Shown here in pieces: positions 1-6,308 of a DNA stretch of 12,010 nucleotides; within the stretch, counting starts at the first letter, position 1, and each line of letters opens with the position of its first letter. The stretch covers positions 1 to 12,010 of the forward strand of contig JAFLJW010000013.1 in the NCBI GenBank assembly GCA_022712815.1, written 5' to 3'. The translations under genes and the position numbers were made by a program. The notes below the pieces were generated by a model. That model was given only the letters and a program-made list of their open reading frames with translations. It made no database searches and had not been told where the DNA came from. This stretch comes from Pseudodesulfovibrio sp. GTDB lineage: Bacteria; Desulfobacterota; Desulfovibrionia; Desulfovibrionales; Desulfovibrionaceae.

Positions 1-42
1 CAGCTTGGAAGGCTGATGCTCTACCAATTGAGCTATTCCCGC
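1..42 (-). tRNA. tRNA-Gly(TCC), partial (3' part outside window)
   Basis: The reverse complement begins GCGGGAATAGCTC, then a D-loop with AATTGGTAGAGC, then an anticodon arm with loop CTTCCAA and anticodon TCC. The acceptor 5' strand GCGGG starts at 42. The variable loop, T arm and 3' acceptor lie beyond the left edge, so the fold cannot be fully checked. It is the third tRNA of a Thr-Tyr-Gly series on the minus strand, 64 nt after the tRNA-Tyr gene. Confidence 0.9.
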
Positions 43-106
43 TCACTCTCTGTAGTCCATACAGCAGTTCTGGACATGCCTCCTACAGCGTGATTCGAAA
101 AAAATC

Positions 107-192
107 TGGTGGTGGGGGGAGGATTTGAACCTCCGAAGGCGTACGCCGACAGATTTACAGTCTGTTCCCTTTGGCCACTCGGGAACCCCACC
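107..192 (-). tRNA. tRNA-Tyr(GTA)
   Basis: The reverse complement starts GGTGGGG and ends CCCCACC plus discriminator A and an encoded CCA (107-109), giving a 7-bp acceptor stem. The anticodon loop is CTGTAAA with anticodon GTA. A long class II variable arm (roughly CGGCGTACGCCTTCG) and a T loop with GTTCAAATC are visible. A long variable arm with GTA is diagnostic for bacterial tRNA-Tyr. It lies 10 nt downstream of tRNA-Thr in the same transcription unit. Confidence 0.96.
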
Positions 193-202
193 TGATGCTT
201 TT

Positions 203-278
203 TGGAGCTGGCGATGGGACTTGAACCCGCAACATCCTGATTACAAATCAGGTGCTCTACCAATTGAGCTACGCCAGC
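203..278 (-). tRNA. tRNA-Thr(TGT)
   Basis: The reverse complement is a 76-nt cloverleaf: acceptor GCTGGCG paired with CGCCAGC, D loop AATTGGTAGAGC, anticodon stem CCTGA/TCAGG with loop TTTGTAA (anticodon TGT), T loop GTTCAAGTC, discriminator T and encoded CCA at 203-205. It is first in the minus-strand tRNA operon. The order Thr(TGT)-Tyr(GTA)-Gly(TCC) equals thrU-tyrU-glyT upstream of tufB in E. coli, which suggests that tuf follows outside the window. Confidence 0.96.
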
Positions 279-382
279 TCGTTGGGAACGAAGTCTATAC
301 TCACCAATATTTCAAAAAGCAAGAGTTTTAACGACTTTGTTTGCATCGCGTGATGCGCCGCTTCCGCTCCAAGACGGGCAGG

Positions 383-410
383 TTTAGATTTTAATTCGCT
401 CTTTTGTCAA
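383..410 (-). promoter_or_regulatory. sigma70-type promoter of the tRNA operon
   Basis: On the minus strand a perfect -35 TTGACA (405-410) is followed after 16 nt by TCTAAA (383-388), a 4/6 match to the -10 box. The next bases (CCTGCCCG) are GC-rich, as in the discriminators of stringently controlled stable-RNA promoters. The start site would be about 95-100 nt upstream of tRNA-Thr. The leader holds a small inverted repeat, GCATC-N4-GATGC, at 343-356. Confidence 0.6.
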
Positions 411-585
411 CCCTGTTCCCCTATTTATTTTCACTTTCCCCCAAAAGATTTCAAATCTGACCACAAACAGGCCTATCCACCTGAAAATACAACCTCGACA
501 GCCAAACGTATCGACAATTCTCAAACACCTTATCCTTATATATATAAGTACGCCATGTTTTGACTTAACGGCAAACAGCCATTAC
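411..585 (+). promoter_or_regulatory. dus upstream region with a 14-bp AT palindrome
   Basis: No gene is seen between the tRNA operon promoter and the dus start. The only marked structure is the perfect palindrome CTTATATATATAAG at 535-548. It holds -10-like hexamers (TATATA at 541-546, TATAAG at 543-548). TTCTCA at 518-523 lies 17 nt upstream of the first and could serve as a weak -35. The dus promoter may lie here, but neither box is convincing. Confidence 0.3.
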
Positions 586-1617
586 ATGCTTCTCACAATG
601 AGCACATTCACCATTACCCCGGATTCTCCATGGCTGGCCCCGCTGGCCGGATACTCCGATCTCCCCTTTCGCGTCCTGGTCAAACAATACGGTTGCGCCG
701 TTGGCTGTTCCGAAATGGTCAACGTCAAGGGACTGGCCTTCAAAAACTCCAGCACCAACCGACTTCTGGCCACCTGTCCGGACGATGATCCCATGGTTCT
801 CCAGCTATTCGGGGCCGAAGCGCAATTCTTCGAGCCGGTCATGGAAAAGCTGGTCAGTCTGGGCTACCGCAATTTCGATCTCAATGCGGGCTGCCCGGTA
901 CGCAAGGTCCTCAAATCAGGCAGCGGCGTGAAGCTCATGGAAGATCTGGACAAGCTGGTTAATATCGCCTCCATCATGGTCACAAGGGCCGCACAGCACC
1001 CGGACGGAGGACGCGTAGGCGTCAAGTTTCGACTGGGCTTCAACAAGGGGGAGAACGTCTACATCGATCTGGCCAGACGACTGGAGGATATCGGCGTGGA
1101 CTGGATATCCATGCACCCGCGCTATGGCAAGCAGATGTTCGCAGGCAAGGCGGACTGGAGAAAACTCGCCCTGCTCAAACAAGCCGTGTCCATCCCCGTG
1201 ATCGGTTCCGGCGATTTGTTCACTGCCGAGGCCGGGGTGCGCTGTATTGAGGAAACCGGCATTGATGCCATCATGTTCGCACGCGGCGCATTATACGACC
1301 CCTCGATCTTCGCCCGCTACATCGCCCTGCGAAAAGGTGAAGAGATGCCGGTGCGGGACGGGAAATTTCTCGCAAAAATCGTTCGGGAACATATAAGACT
1401 TACCAAAGAATATGAAGGAGATGGACGATCTTTCAGGAAAATTCGCTCCATCATCCCCCGCTATGCCAAGGGGCTCAAGGGAATTCGCGCCCTGCGTGGC
1501 TCTCTTCTTGAATGCAAAAACTGGGAAGCCCTGGAAAAAGCGGCCACCATCATCTCAGACCTCAGGCCAGCGGATAATCTTTCAGATGAAACGGATGTTG
1601 ACGAAATTTGCCAATAG
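586..1617 (+). CDS. dus: tRNA-dihydrouridine synthase (Dus family)
   Basis: FMN-dependent enzyme that reduces uridine to 5,6-dihydrouridine in the D loop of tRNA, using NAD(P)H, in the cytoplasm. The 343-residue protein shows the usual Dus features. PWLAPLAGYSDLPFR near residues 15-29 is the N-terminal FMN-barrel signature. DLNAGCPVRKVLKSGSG around 98-114 contains the catalytic cysteine C103. ISMHPRYGKQMFAGKADW is the substrate/FMN-site His-Pro-Arg motif. IPVIGSGD and IMFARGALYDPSIF form the phosphate-binding end of the barrel. The length is normal for the family. The exact Dus subgroup cannot be named from sequence alone. Neither the ATG at 586 nor the in-frame ATG at 598 has a clear Shine-Dalgarno sequence; 598 would place the start nearer the usual distance from the WLAPLAG motif. 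The cheV gene follows after 64 nt with no terminator seen between, so the two may be cotranscribed. Confidence 0.93.
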   Translation: MLLTMSTFTITPDSPWLAPLAGYSDLPFRVLVKQYGCAVGCSEMVNVKGLAFKNSSTNRLLATCPDDDPMVLQLFGAEAQFFEPVMEKLVSLGYRNFDLNAGCPVRKVLKSGSGVKLMEDLDKLVNIASIMVTRAAQHPDGGRVGVKFRLGFNKGENVYIDLARRLEDIGVDWISMHPRYGKQMFAGKADWRKLALLKQAVSIPVIGSGDLFTAEAGVRCIEETGIDAIMFARGALYDPSIFARYIALRKGEEMPVRDGKFLAKIVREHIRLTKEYEGDGRSFRKIRSIIPRYAKGLKGIRALRGSLLECKNWEALEKAATIISDLRPADNLSDETDVDEICQ

Positions 1618-1681
1618 CGTTTACAAGAGAGTGTAATTGGCCTGAATAATTTCGCACTTTTGAAAAGGAAGCGGTGCATAG

Positions 1682-2725
1682 ATGACCACCGAGACGAGTG
1701 ATATTCTCCTTGAAGCGGGAACCAACGAGCTGGAAATCGTCGAGTTCTACCTTGAAGAAGAGCCCAATGAAGAGGCTAAAAAAGAGCTGAATCAGACAAA
1801 AGAAGAAAACGAAGAAAAAGAGCTCAAAAAAAGCCGCAAGGGATACTACGGCATCAACGTTGCCAAGGTTCTTGAGATTATTCGCATGCCCGACATCACA
1901 GAGATGCCTGAGGTCTCCCACAAATCCGTTATGGGGGCCTTCAACCTCCGGTCCAGAATCATCCCCCTGCTCGACCTCTCCATGTGGCTAAAGAAAAAAC
2001 GCGTGGAAAACGAGCCACCCAAAGTCATTGTCACGGAATTCAATCAGGTCACGTCCGCCTTCATGGTCTCCGGCGTCACCCGTATCCATCGCATCAGTTG
2101 GGAAGATGTCGAAGCCCCCAACAAATACATGTCCGCCCTGTCCGGTGACTCCATTACCGGTGTGGTCAAATTTGAAAACCGCATGGTATTCATCCTCGAT
2201 CTGGAACGTATCGTCTCTGAACTCAATCCGAGCATGCGCCTCAAGTTCGACGACAACGTGGAATTCGACGGACAGACCGGCTACAAGGCCCTGATCGCAG
2301 ATGACTCCGCGCTCATCCGCGAAATGATCCGTGACATGCTCAACCAGGCTGGATTTAGGGTGGAAACGACCAACAACGGCAAGGAATGCTGGGACAGGCT
2401 GGAAGAGATCAAACGCATGGCAGCCTTGGATAAACAACCCATCACCGACTATCTGGAAGTCATTGTCTCGGATATTGAAATGCCCATGATGGATGGACAT
2501 CACCTGACCAAAAAAATCAAGGAAGACCCGATACTCAAAGATATCCCGGTCATCCTCTTCTCTTCCCTGATCACCGAAAAACTCCGCCACCGCGGCGAAA
2601 TCGTAGGAGCTGACGATCAAATCTCCAAACCGGAAATCACCCATCTGGCACAACGCGCATCCACCCTCATCGAAGAGCGAAAAATCGCACTGAAAATTGC
2701 GAAAAAACAAGACCCCACTCCTTAA
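1682..2725 (+). CDS. cheV: CheV-type chemotaxis protein (CheW domain plus response-regulator receiver)
   Basis: Coupling protein that links chemoreceptors to CheA and can itself be phosphorylated for adaptation; it acts at the receptor array. The CheW-like domain covers about residues 10-185 (ELEIVEFYL, then GYYGINVAKVLEIIRMP, then NLRSRIIPLLDLSMWL). The receiver domain runs from about 200 to 335, with the acidic pair D207/D208, phospho-acceptor D264 in IVSDIEMPMMDG, S294/S295 and K316 in SKPE. The 347-residue length is slightly above the usual CheV size because residues 25-53 form a very charged Glu/Lys insert (EEAKKEL, KEENEEKELKK) between the first two beta strands of the CheW domain. AGGA lies about 12 nt before the ATG, a rather distant ribosome binding site. 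A hairpin terminator follows directly. The CheV family call is firm; the receptor it serves is unknown. Confidence 0.93.
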   Translation: MTTETSDILLEAGTNELEIVEFYLEEEPNEEAKKELNQTKEENEEKELKKSRKGYYGINVAKVLEIIRMPDITEMPEVSHKSVMGAFNLRSRIIPLLDLSMWLKKKRVENEPPKVIVTEFNQVTSAFMVSGVTRIHRISWEDVEAPNKYMSALSGDSITGVVKFENRMVFILDLERIVSELNPSMRLKFDDNVEFDGQTGYKALIADDSALIREMIRDMLNQAGFRVETTNNGKECWDRLEEIKRMAALDKQPITDYLEVIVSDIEMPMMDGHHLTKKIKEDPILKDIPVILFSSLITEKLRHRGEIVGADDQISKPEITHLAQRASTLIEERKIALKIAKKQDPTP

Positions 2726-2730
2726 AATAA

Positions 2731-2762
2731 AAAAAGGCCGCCGGTGAACTGGGGGCCTTTTT
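2731..2762. terminator. bidirectional rho-independent terminator between cheV and the convergent gene
   Basis: AAAAAGGCC (2731-2739) pairs with GGCCTTTTT (2754-2762) around a 14-nt loop. The A tract on one side and T tract on the other let it work in both directions. It lies 5 nt after the cheV stop and 7 nt beyond the end of the minus-strand gene ending at 2770. Confidence 0.85.
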
Positions 2763-2769
2763 AATTCCT

Positions 2770-3261
2770 TTACGCAACTCCATCACCCGACACGCTTTTC
2801 CCGGCTTTCTCCCGCAAGACAAGTCCTGCCAGCAATGCCGCTCCGTTGCGAATAAGTCGTTCCGGCTTGCCACTATCGCGCAACGCTTTAGCCCCTTCGG
2901 GGGATCTAAAATCTGCCCCCTGGCACAGTTCGCCGCACAAAGTAGAACCGTTTTCTTTGGCAAAAGCCTCTGCAAATTCTGACGCCAACGATAAAATCCA
3001 TGCTTTTTTCCTGTTATCATCTGCCATCTGCGGACCAAATTCCGCTCCAATGACAAGCATCCCCGCCGCAACCACACCACACGTCTCTCCACGAAGCCCC
3101 ATGCCACCGGCAAAACCACTCGCCATCCCCCGAAGCAAGCCCGCATCGCGTCCCAACCATTGACCAAACGCACTTGCCAAGGCCTCGGAACATGACTGCC
3201 CGTTGAGTCCGTTATTCACCGCATCCTCAACGACAAGCCTTATATCCATGCACTGCTTCAT
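2770..3261 (-). CDS. C_GCAxxG_C_C family protein (putative redox-active)
   Basis: A small soluble protein of 163 residues resembling the C_GCAxxG_C_C family, whose conserved cysteines are thought to have a redox or metal role; the biochemical function is unknown. Visible cysteines are C24 in GQSCSEALASAFG, C61 in RGETCGVVAAGMLVIG, and C109 and C113 in STLCGELCQG. A glycine-rich helix, GMASGFAGGMG, precedes C61. These match the family order of one early Cys, a Cys-Gly-x-x-x-x-Gly segment and a late Cys pair. I chose the ATG at 3261 because GAGGAG stands just before it with good spacing. A longer in-frame reading from 3318 would run through the palindrome at 3282-3295 and lacks a better site. 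It follows the MarR gene by 60 nt and is probably its target. Confidence 0.75.
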   Translation of the reverse strand: MKQCMDIRLVVEDAVNNGLNGQSCSEALASAFGQWLGRDAGLLRGMASGFAGGMGLRGETCGVVAAGMLVIGAEFGPQMADDNRKKAWILSLASEFAEAFAKENGSTLCGELCQGADFRSPEGAKALRDSGKPERLIRNGAALLAGLVLREKAGKSVSGDGVA

Positions 3262-3281
3262 TCTTTCTCCTCTGCTATTTG

Positions 3282-3295
3282 TTTGCCCAGGCAAA
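3282..3295. promoter_or_regulatory. palindromic operator, likely MarR site, before the C_GCAxxG_C_C gene
   Basis: TTTGCCCAGGCAAA is a 6-2-6 perfect inverted repeat 21 nt upstream of the ATG at 3261. Its core TTGCCYAGGCAA also occurs in front of the adjacent marR gene (3777-3788). Two copies of one palindrome at the two promoters of a regulator and its neighbour are the usual sign of a local autoregulated MarR regulon. The assignment to this MarR is inference. Confidence 0.65.
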
Positions 3296-3321
3296 TACAC
3301 AGACACAATTCCCCGCACCTG

Positions 3322-3756
3322 CTATCCGACAAGATTCCCCATAACAATCCGCAAACTTCTTACAAGATCGGTCACATCACGCTGGTCCAATCCCTCGAAA
3401 AAATCAGCTTTGGCCTCTGTCAAGTCCGGGTAGACATCCTTAATCAAAGCAGTGCCTTCTACCGTCACTGAGATCAAATGGCTTCGCTTGTCTTCAGGAT
3501 TCTGCGTGCGCGCGGCGTACCCCATTCGGACCAACCCATTGACCAACCGCGTGACATTGGGATGATCGCTCAAGGCAATGTCAACCAAATCACTCATGGC
3601 TGGCTCGCCTTTTTCCGCTATCTGCAACAACAGACCCCATTGTTCAGGACTCAGACCGATATTTCGGTCCCTGAAATACTGTGCCGCACGAAACCGCAGC
3701 AGCCGACCGACCCGATAGATTAAAAATCCTGCACTCTCTTCAAGATTGTACTGCAC
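3322..3756 (-). CDS. MarR family transcriptional regulator
   Basis: DNA-binding dimeric repressor of 144 residues, the normal size for MarR. Helices at the N-terminus (residues 5-30) form the dimer interface. The winged helix-turn-helix runs from about 35 to 105, with LSPEQWGLLLQIAEKG, then the recognition helix region DHPNVTRLVNGLVRMGYAAR, and the wing with the PEDKRSHLISVT signature (the D-x-R motif of the family). The start is GTG at 3756, preceded by GAGGTG with 5-nt spacing. The ligand cannot be told. A palindrome overlaps its likely promoter and another copy precedes the next gene, so autoregulation is likely. The family is sure; the signal sensed is unknown. Confidence 0.92.
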   Translation of the reverse strand: MQYNLEESAGFLIYRVGRLLRFRAAQYFRDRNIGLSPEQWGLLLQIAEKGEPAMSDLVDIALSDHPNVTRLVNGLVRMGYAARTQNPEDKRSHLISVTVEGTALIKDVYPDLTEAKADFFEGLDQRDVTDLVRSLRIVMGNLVG

Positions 3757-3776
3757 TCTTTCACCTCACAATTTAC

Positions 3777-3811
3777 TTGCCTAGGCAAACATATGAACAA
3801 AGTTTTGTCAA
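3777..3811 (-). promoter_or_regulatory. marR promoter with overlapping palindromic operator
   Basis: On the minus strand a perfect -35 TTGACA (3806-3811) is followed at about 17 nt by the 12-bp perfect palindrome TTGCCTAGGCAA (3777-3788), which covers where the -10 box should be. No separate good -10 hexamer is visible. A bound dimer would block the polymerase. The palindrome is about 20 nt upstream of the GTG start and repeats the core found at 3282-3295. Confidence 0.6.
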
Positions 3812-3831
3812 TCCAAAGCGCATCAACGCAA

Positions 3832-3863
3832 AAAAGCCCTGCACAATCATGCGCAGGGCTTTT
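3832..3863 (-). terminator. rho-independent terminator after hypE
   Basis: AAAAGCCCTGC (3832-3842) pairs over 11 bp with GCAGGGCTTTT (3853-3863) around a 10-nt loop. Reading the minus strand, the stem is followed by a T run. It begins 20 nt after the hypE stop and separates hypDE from the marR unit. Confidence 0.88.
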
Positions 3864-3883
3864 GATTCTCTCCAGATCGCGCT

Positions 3884-4888
3884 CTAGCAGATTCGCGGCA
3901 ACTGCTCCCCTTCGAGCATTCCCAAAAGCCGTTTGCCGCCGAGTTGGGTGACGAGTACGACCTTGCCGGGGTTGGTATCGGTCATGGTGCCGATACGGCA
4001 GGCATCCTTGCCCAGTGGGTCCGTTTTCATGATCTCAAGGGCTTTTTCCGCATGTTCCTCGGGCAGGACGCACAGGAACTTGCCTTCGTTGGCAAGGTAC
4101 AACGGATCAAGACCGAGAATGGAACAGCCGCCTTTCACTTCGGCCTTGACGGGCAGATCGTTTTCGACCAGCTCGCAGCAGACCTTGGAACTATAAGTGA
4201 TTTCGTTCAATGTCGTTGCCAGACCGCCACGGGTGGGGTCGCGCAGGACATGCACCTCAGGCAATTCCTGAACCAACCTGACCAGCAGGTGATTCAGAGC
4301 CGCGCTGTCACTCTCCACTTTGGCCTCGAATTCCAACCCCTCACGGGTGCCGAGAATGGTCAGGCCGTGGTCACCGATGGTGCCGGAAAGCAGCACCGCA
4401 TCGCCGGGTCTGGCAGCGGCTCCGCAGGGAGCCGGGTCCACGATGATATCACCGACACCGGTGGTATTGATGAATATCTTGTCCACCATTCCCTTGGGAA
4501 CGACTTTGGTATCGCCGGAAACAACAGTCACACCCGCTGTCCTGACGGCCTCGCCCATGGCGGCCACGATCTTTTCCAGATCATCCATGGGCAAACCTTC
4601 CTCAAGGATATAGGCACAGGTGATGTGGCGCGGAATGGCACCCATCATCGCAACATCGTTGACCGTGCCATGTACGGCCAGAGAACCGATGTTTCCGCCG
4701 GGGAAAAAGATGGGGTCCACGGTAAAGGTATCCGTGCTCATGGCGATACGCCCGGACATGTCGAGTTCCGCCGCATCATTGAGACGGTTCAATTCATCAT
4801 TCCCCAGATACTTGAGGAACAGATCGGAAATCAGGCGCTGGGAAGCGCGGCCACCACTGCCGTAATCGAGAAGAACTTTATCGCTCAT
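3884..4888 (-). CDS. hypE: hydrogenase expression/formation protein HypE
   Basis: HypE (334 residues) receives a carbamoyl group from HypF on its C-terminal cysteine and dehydrates it with ATP to a thiocyanate, the source of the CN ligands of the [NiFe]-hydrogenase active site. It belongs to the PurM/AIRS-type ATPase fold. Visible signatures are DYGSGGRASQ at residues 8-17, MSTDTFTVDPIFFPGGNIGSLAVHGTVNDVAMMGA (about 50-84), VVSGDTKVVPKG, and the terminal PRIC with the modified cysteine as the last residue, C334. I start at the ATG at 4888, giving MSDKVLLDYGSGG as in the family. A longer reading to 4996 would only run through the hypD end. The hypD stop is 2 nt upstream, so translation is probably coupled; only a weak ribosome binding site is seen. 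Confidence 0.97.
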   Translation of the reverse strand: MSDKVLLDYGSGGRASQRLISDLFLKYLGNDELNRLNDAAELDMSGRIAMSTDTFTVDPIFFPGGNIGSLAVHGTVNDVAMMGAIPRHITCAYILEEGLPMDDLEKIVAAMGEAVRTAGVTVVSGDTKVVPKGMVDKIFINTTGVGDIIVDPAPCGAAARPGDAVLLSGTIGDHGLTILGTREGLEFEAKVESDSAALNHLLVRLVQELPEVHVLRDPTRGGLATTLNEITYSSKVCCELVENDLPVKAEVKGGCSILGLDPLYLANEGKFLCVLPEEHAEKALEIMKTDPLGKDACRIGTMTDTNPGKVVLVTQLGGKRLLGMLEGEQLPRIC

Positions 4889-4890
4889 TG

Positions 4891-5985
4891 CTAATCCAAT
4901 TTGTATTTGTAGTACGCCGCACAACTGCCCTCGGTGGAAACCATGCACGGTCCGACCGGGTTGGCCGGGGTGCAGGATTTCTTGAACAGCGGACATTCGT
5001 CAGGCTGCTTGATTCCCTTGAGGATATCGCCACATTTGCAACCGGGCAACATTTCCCCTTCCTCGATGGTGATGCCGAACTCCTTCTTGGCATCGAACAA
5101 CTCCCACTCCTGACGAATTTCAAGGCCGGAGCCGGGGATATTGCCGATACCGCGCCACAGGGCATCGGTCGTCTCAAAGACTTCATACATGATTCCCAGA
5201 GCCTTGGTATTACCCGCATCGTTGACGATACGCTTGTAATTGTTGACCACATGGGCCTCGCCCTTGTTACGCCAATCAACCATCTGCATAAGCGACTGGA
5301 GGATATCCAGTGGCTCAAAGCCGGTGACGATGGCGGACTTGCCAAATTTCTCGGCAATAAAATTGTACGGCTCCAGACCGATGATGGCGGAGACGTGTCC
5401 GGGCAGGATAAAGCCGTCGATATTGGAATGAACATCCATCAGCAACGCCTCAAGGGCGGTCGGCACGGTCTTGTGAAAACAGAGGACGCGAAGGTTGGTG
5501 ATGTCCTGATCTCGAGCCATTTTCATGGTCGCGGCAATGGTCGGGGCCGTGGTCTCGAACCCGACGCCGATGAAGACGACCAGCTCGTTCGGATTTTCCC
5601 TTGCCAGCTTCAGGGTATCAAAGGGCGAATAGACGACCTTGACCCGGGCACCGTCGGCCTGAGCCTTCTTCAGGTTGCGCCCCTTGCTGCCGGGTACGCG
5701 CATCAGATCACCAAAAGTGGCCATGATGATATTGTCCTTGACGGCCAAATCCAGGAAGGCATTGACCTCGGAATCATGGGTGACACAGACCGGACAGCCC
5801 GGTCCGCTCAGGTGAACGATATGCTTGGGCAGGAGCGAGCGCAGGCCGCTCTGAAAAATAGCCACAGTATGAGTACCGCAGACTTCCATGAAACGTAGAT
5901 CAGATGTCAACTCGGACTCCATCTTGTCCAGTATCTTCCGACACAGTTTCGGATCGCGGAATTCTTCCAGTAATTCAAAGCTCAA
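4891..5985 (-). CDS. hypD: hydrogenase formation protein HypD
   Basis: HypD (364 residues) is the [4Fe-4S] scaffold on which, together with HypC, the Fe(CN)2CO unit of [NiFe]-hydrogenases is assembled. It shows CGTHT (C36), SGPGCPVC (C64 and C67), GHVSAIIG, and the C-terminal cysteine-rich cluster domain with C316, C318, C331, C338, C347 and C355 (LPGCKCGD, ECPLFKKSC, GPCMV, GSCAAYYKY). Length and motifs are complete, so it should be active. The start is TTG at 5985, preceded by GAGGAAG with 5-nt spacing; no better ATG lies nearby. It is first in the minus-strand hypDE operon. No hypC, A, B or F ORF is found between it and the divergent cluster. Confidence 0.97.
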   Translation of the reverse strand: MSFELLEEFRDPKLCRKILDKMESELTSDLRFMEVCGTHTVAIFQSGLRSLLPKHIVHLSGPGCPVCVTHDSEVNAFLDLAVKDNIIMATFGDLMRVPGSKGRNLKKAQADGARVKVVYSPFDTLKLARENPNELVVFIGVGFETTAPTIAATMKMARDQDITNLRVLCFHKTVPTALEALLMDVHSNIDGFILPGHVSAIIGLEPYNFIAEKFGKSAIVTGFEPLDILQSLMQMVDWRNKGEAHVVNNYKRIVNDAGNTKALGIMYEVFETTDALWRGIGNIPGSGLEIRQEWELFDAKKEFGITIEEGEMLPGCKCGDILKGIKQPDECPLFKKSCTPANPVGPCMVSTEGSCAAYYKYKLD

Positions 5986-6191
5986 AGTATCTTCCTCACG
6001 TTGAATTGAACATCACCTCTTCTCAAGCCAGCCCTCTCCATATACCGATTAAACCCGGTGAGCAAACAAAATCCCGGACAATCTGCTTGATCGAAAAATC
6101 AATCCCCTGTCTTTCTTGATGCGTAACCGGAAAGCCGGACTCAATCACTTTTTTCTGACAAGAGATAATTATTTTTTATGATTTAATTTAA

Positions 6192-6280
6192 TATGTTAGA
6201 ACATACCATCAACATCTTTTTTGAACATATGTTCACTATTCTCTTGACACCTGTGCTTATGAGCATATCTTCATATGAAC
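6192..6280. promoter_or_regulatory. cluster of GAACATA/TATGTTC palindromes (candidate operators)
   Basis: Three dyads share one half-site. TATGTT-AG-AACATA lies at 6192-6205. TGAACATATGTTCA, a perfect 14-bp palindrome, lies at 6222-6235. TTCATATGAA lies at 6270-6279, directly after the -10 box. The first two GAACATA copies start 24 bp apart. The spread from upstream of the -35 to the start site is that of a repressor or activator binding region. The likely binder, by position, is the DUF134 protein encoded just downstream; this is inference. Confidence 0.55.
6244..6271 (+). promoter_or_regulatory. sigma70-like promoter of the ORP-like cluster
   Basis: Perfect -35 TTGACA (6244-6249), 16-nt spacer, -10 TATCTT (6266-6271, 4/6). 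Transcription would start near 6278, about 30 nt before the TTG start of the first gene. No sigma54 (-24 GG/-12 GC) element was found here, unlike what is reported for the D. vulgaris orp operons. Confidence 0.6.
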
Positions 6281-6308
6281 AACGACTCATAGATTTTAGG
6301 AGCATGAT

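Larger units (their letters stand above)
5986..6308. promoter_or_regulatory. divergent intergenic region between hypD and the ORP-like cluster
   Basis: No convincing gene is present in these 323 bp. The hypD side (5990-6130) is mixed in composition and carries a TTGAT-N6-ATCAA dyad at 6087-6102 of the CRP/FNR spacing. The other side (6150-6300) is very AT-rich and holds a series of GAACATA/TATGTTC palindromes and a sigma70-like promoter. No clear hypD promoter could be named: TATATG about 60 nt upstream of hypD on the minus strand has no good -35. Confidence 0.6.

Noticed and set aside
1988..2710. 240-codon minus-strand ORF opposite cheV
   Set aside because: CheV is intact on the plus strand with CheW and receiver motifs; the antisense protein is rich in Phe/Gly/Asp with no domain.
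3944..4894. 316-codon plus-strand ORF opposite hypE
   Set aside because: It is the antisense shadow of a gene with full HypE motifs; its translation shows no recognisable domain and no good ribosome binding site was noted.
4888..5898. 336-codon plus-strand ORF opposite hypD
   Set aside because: Antisense of an intact HypD; long open frames on the opposite strand arise from codon bias. No family features in its translation.
6244..6258. Possible sigma54 promoter in TGACACCTGTGC
   Set aside because: The GC of a -12 element is not at the required distance from the -24 part and the -24 GG is GA; a sigma70 reading fits better.
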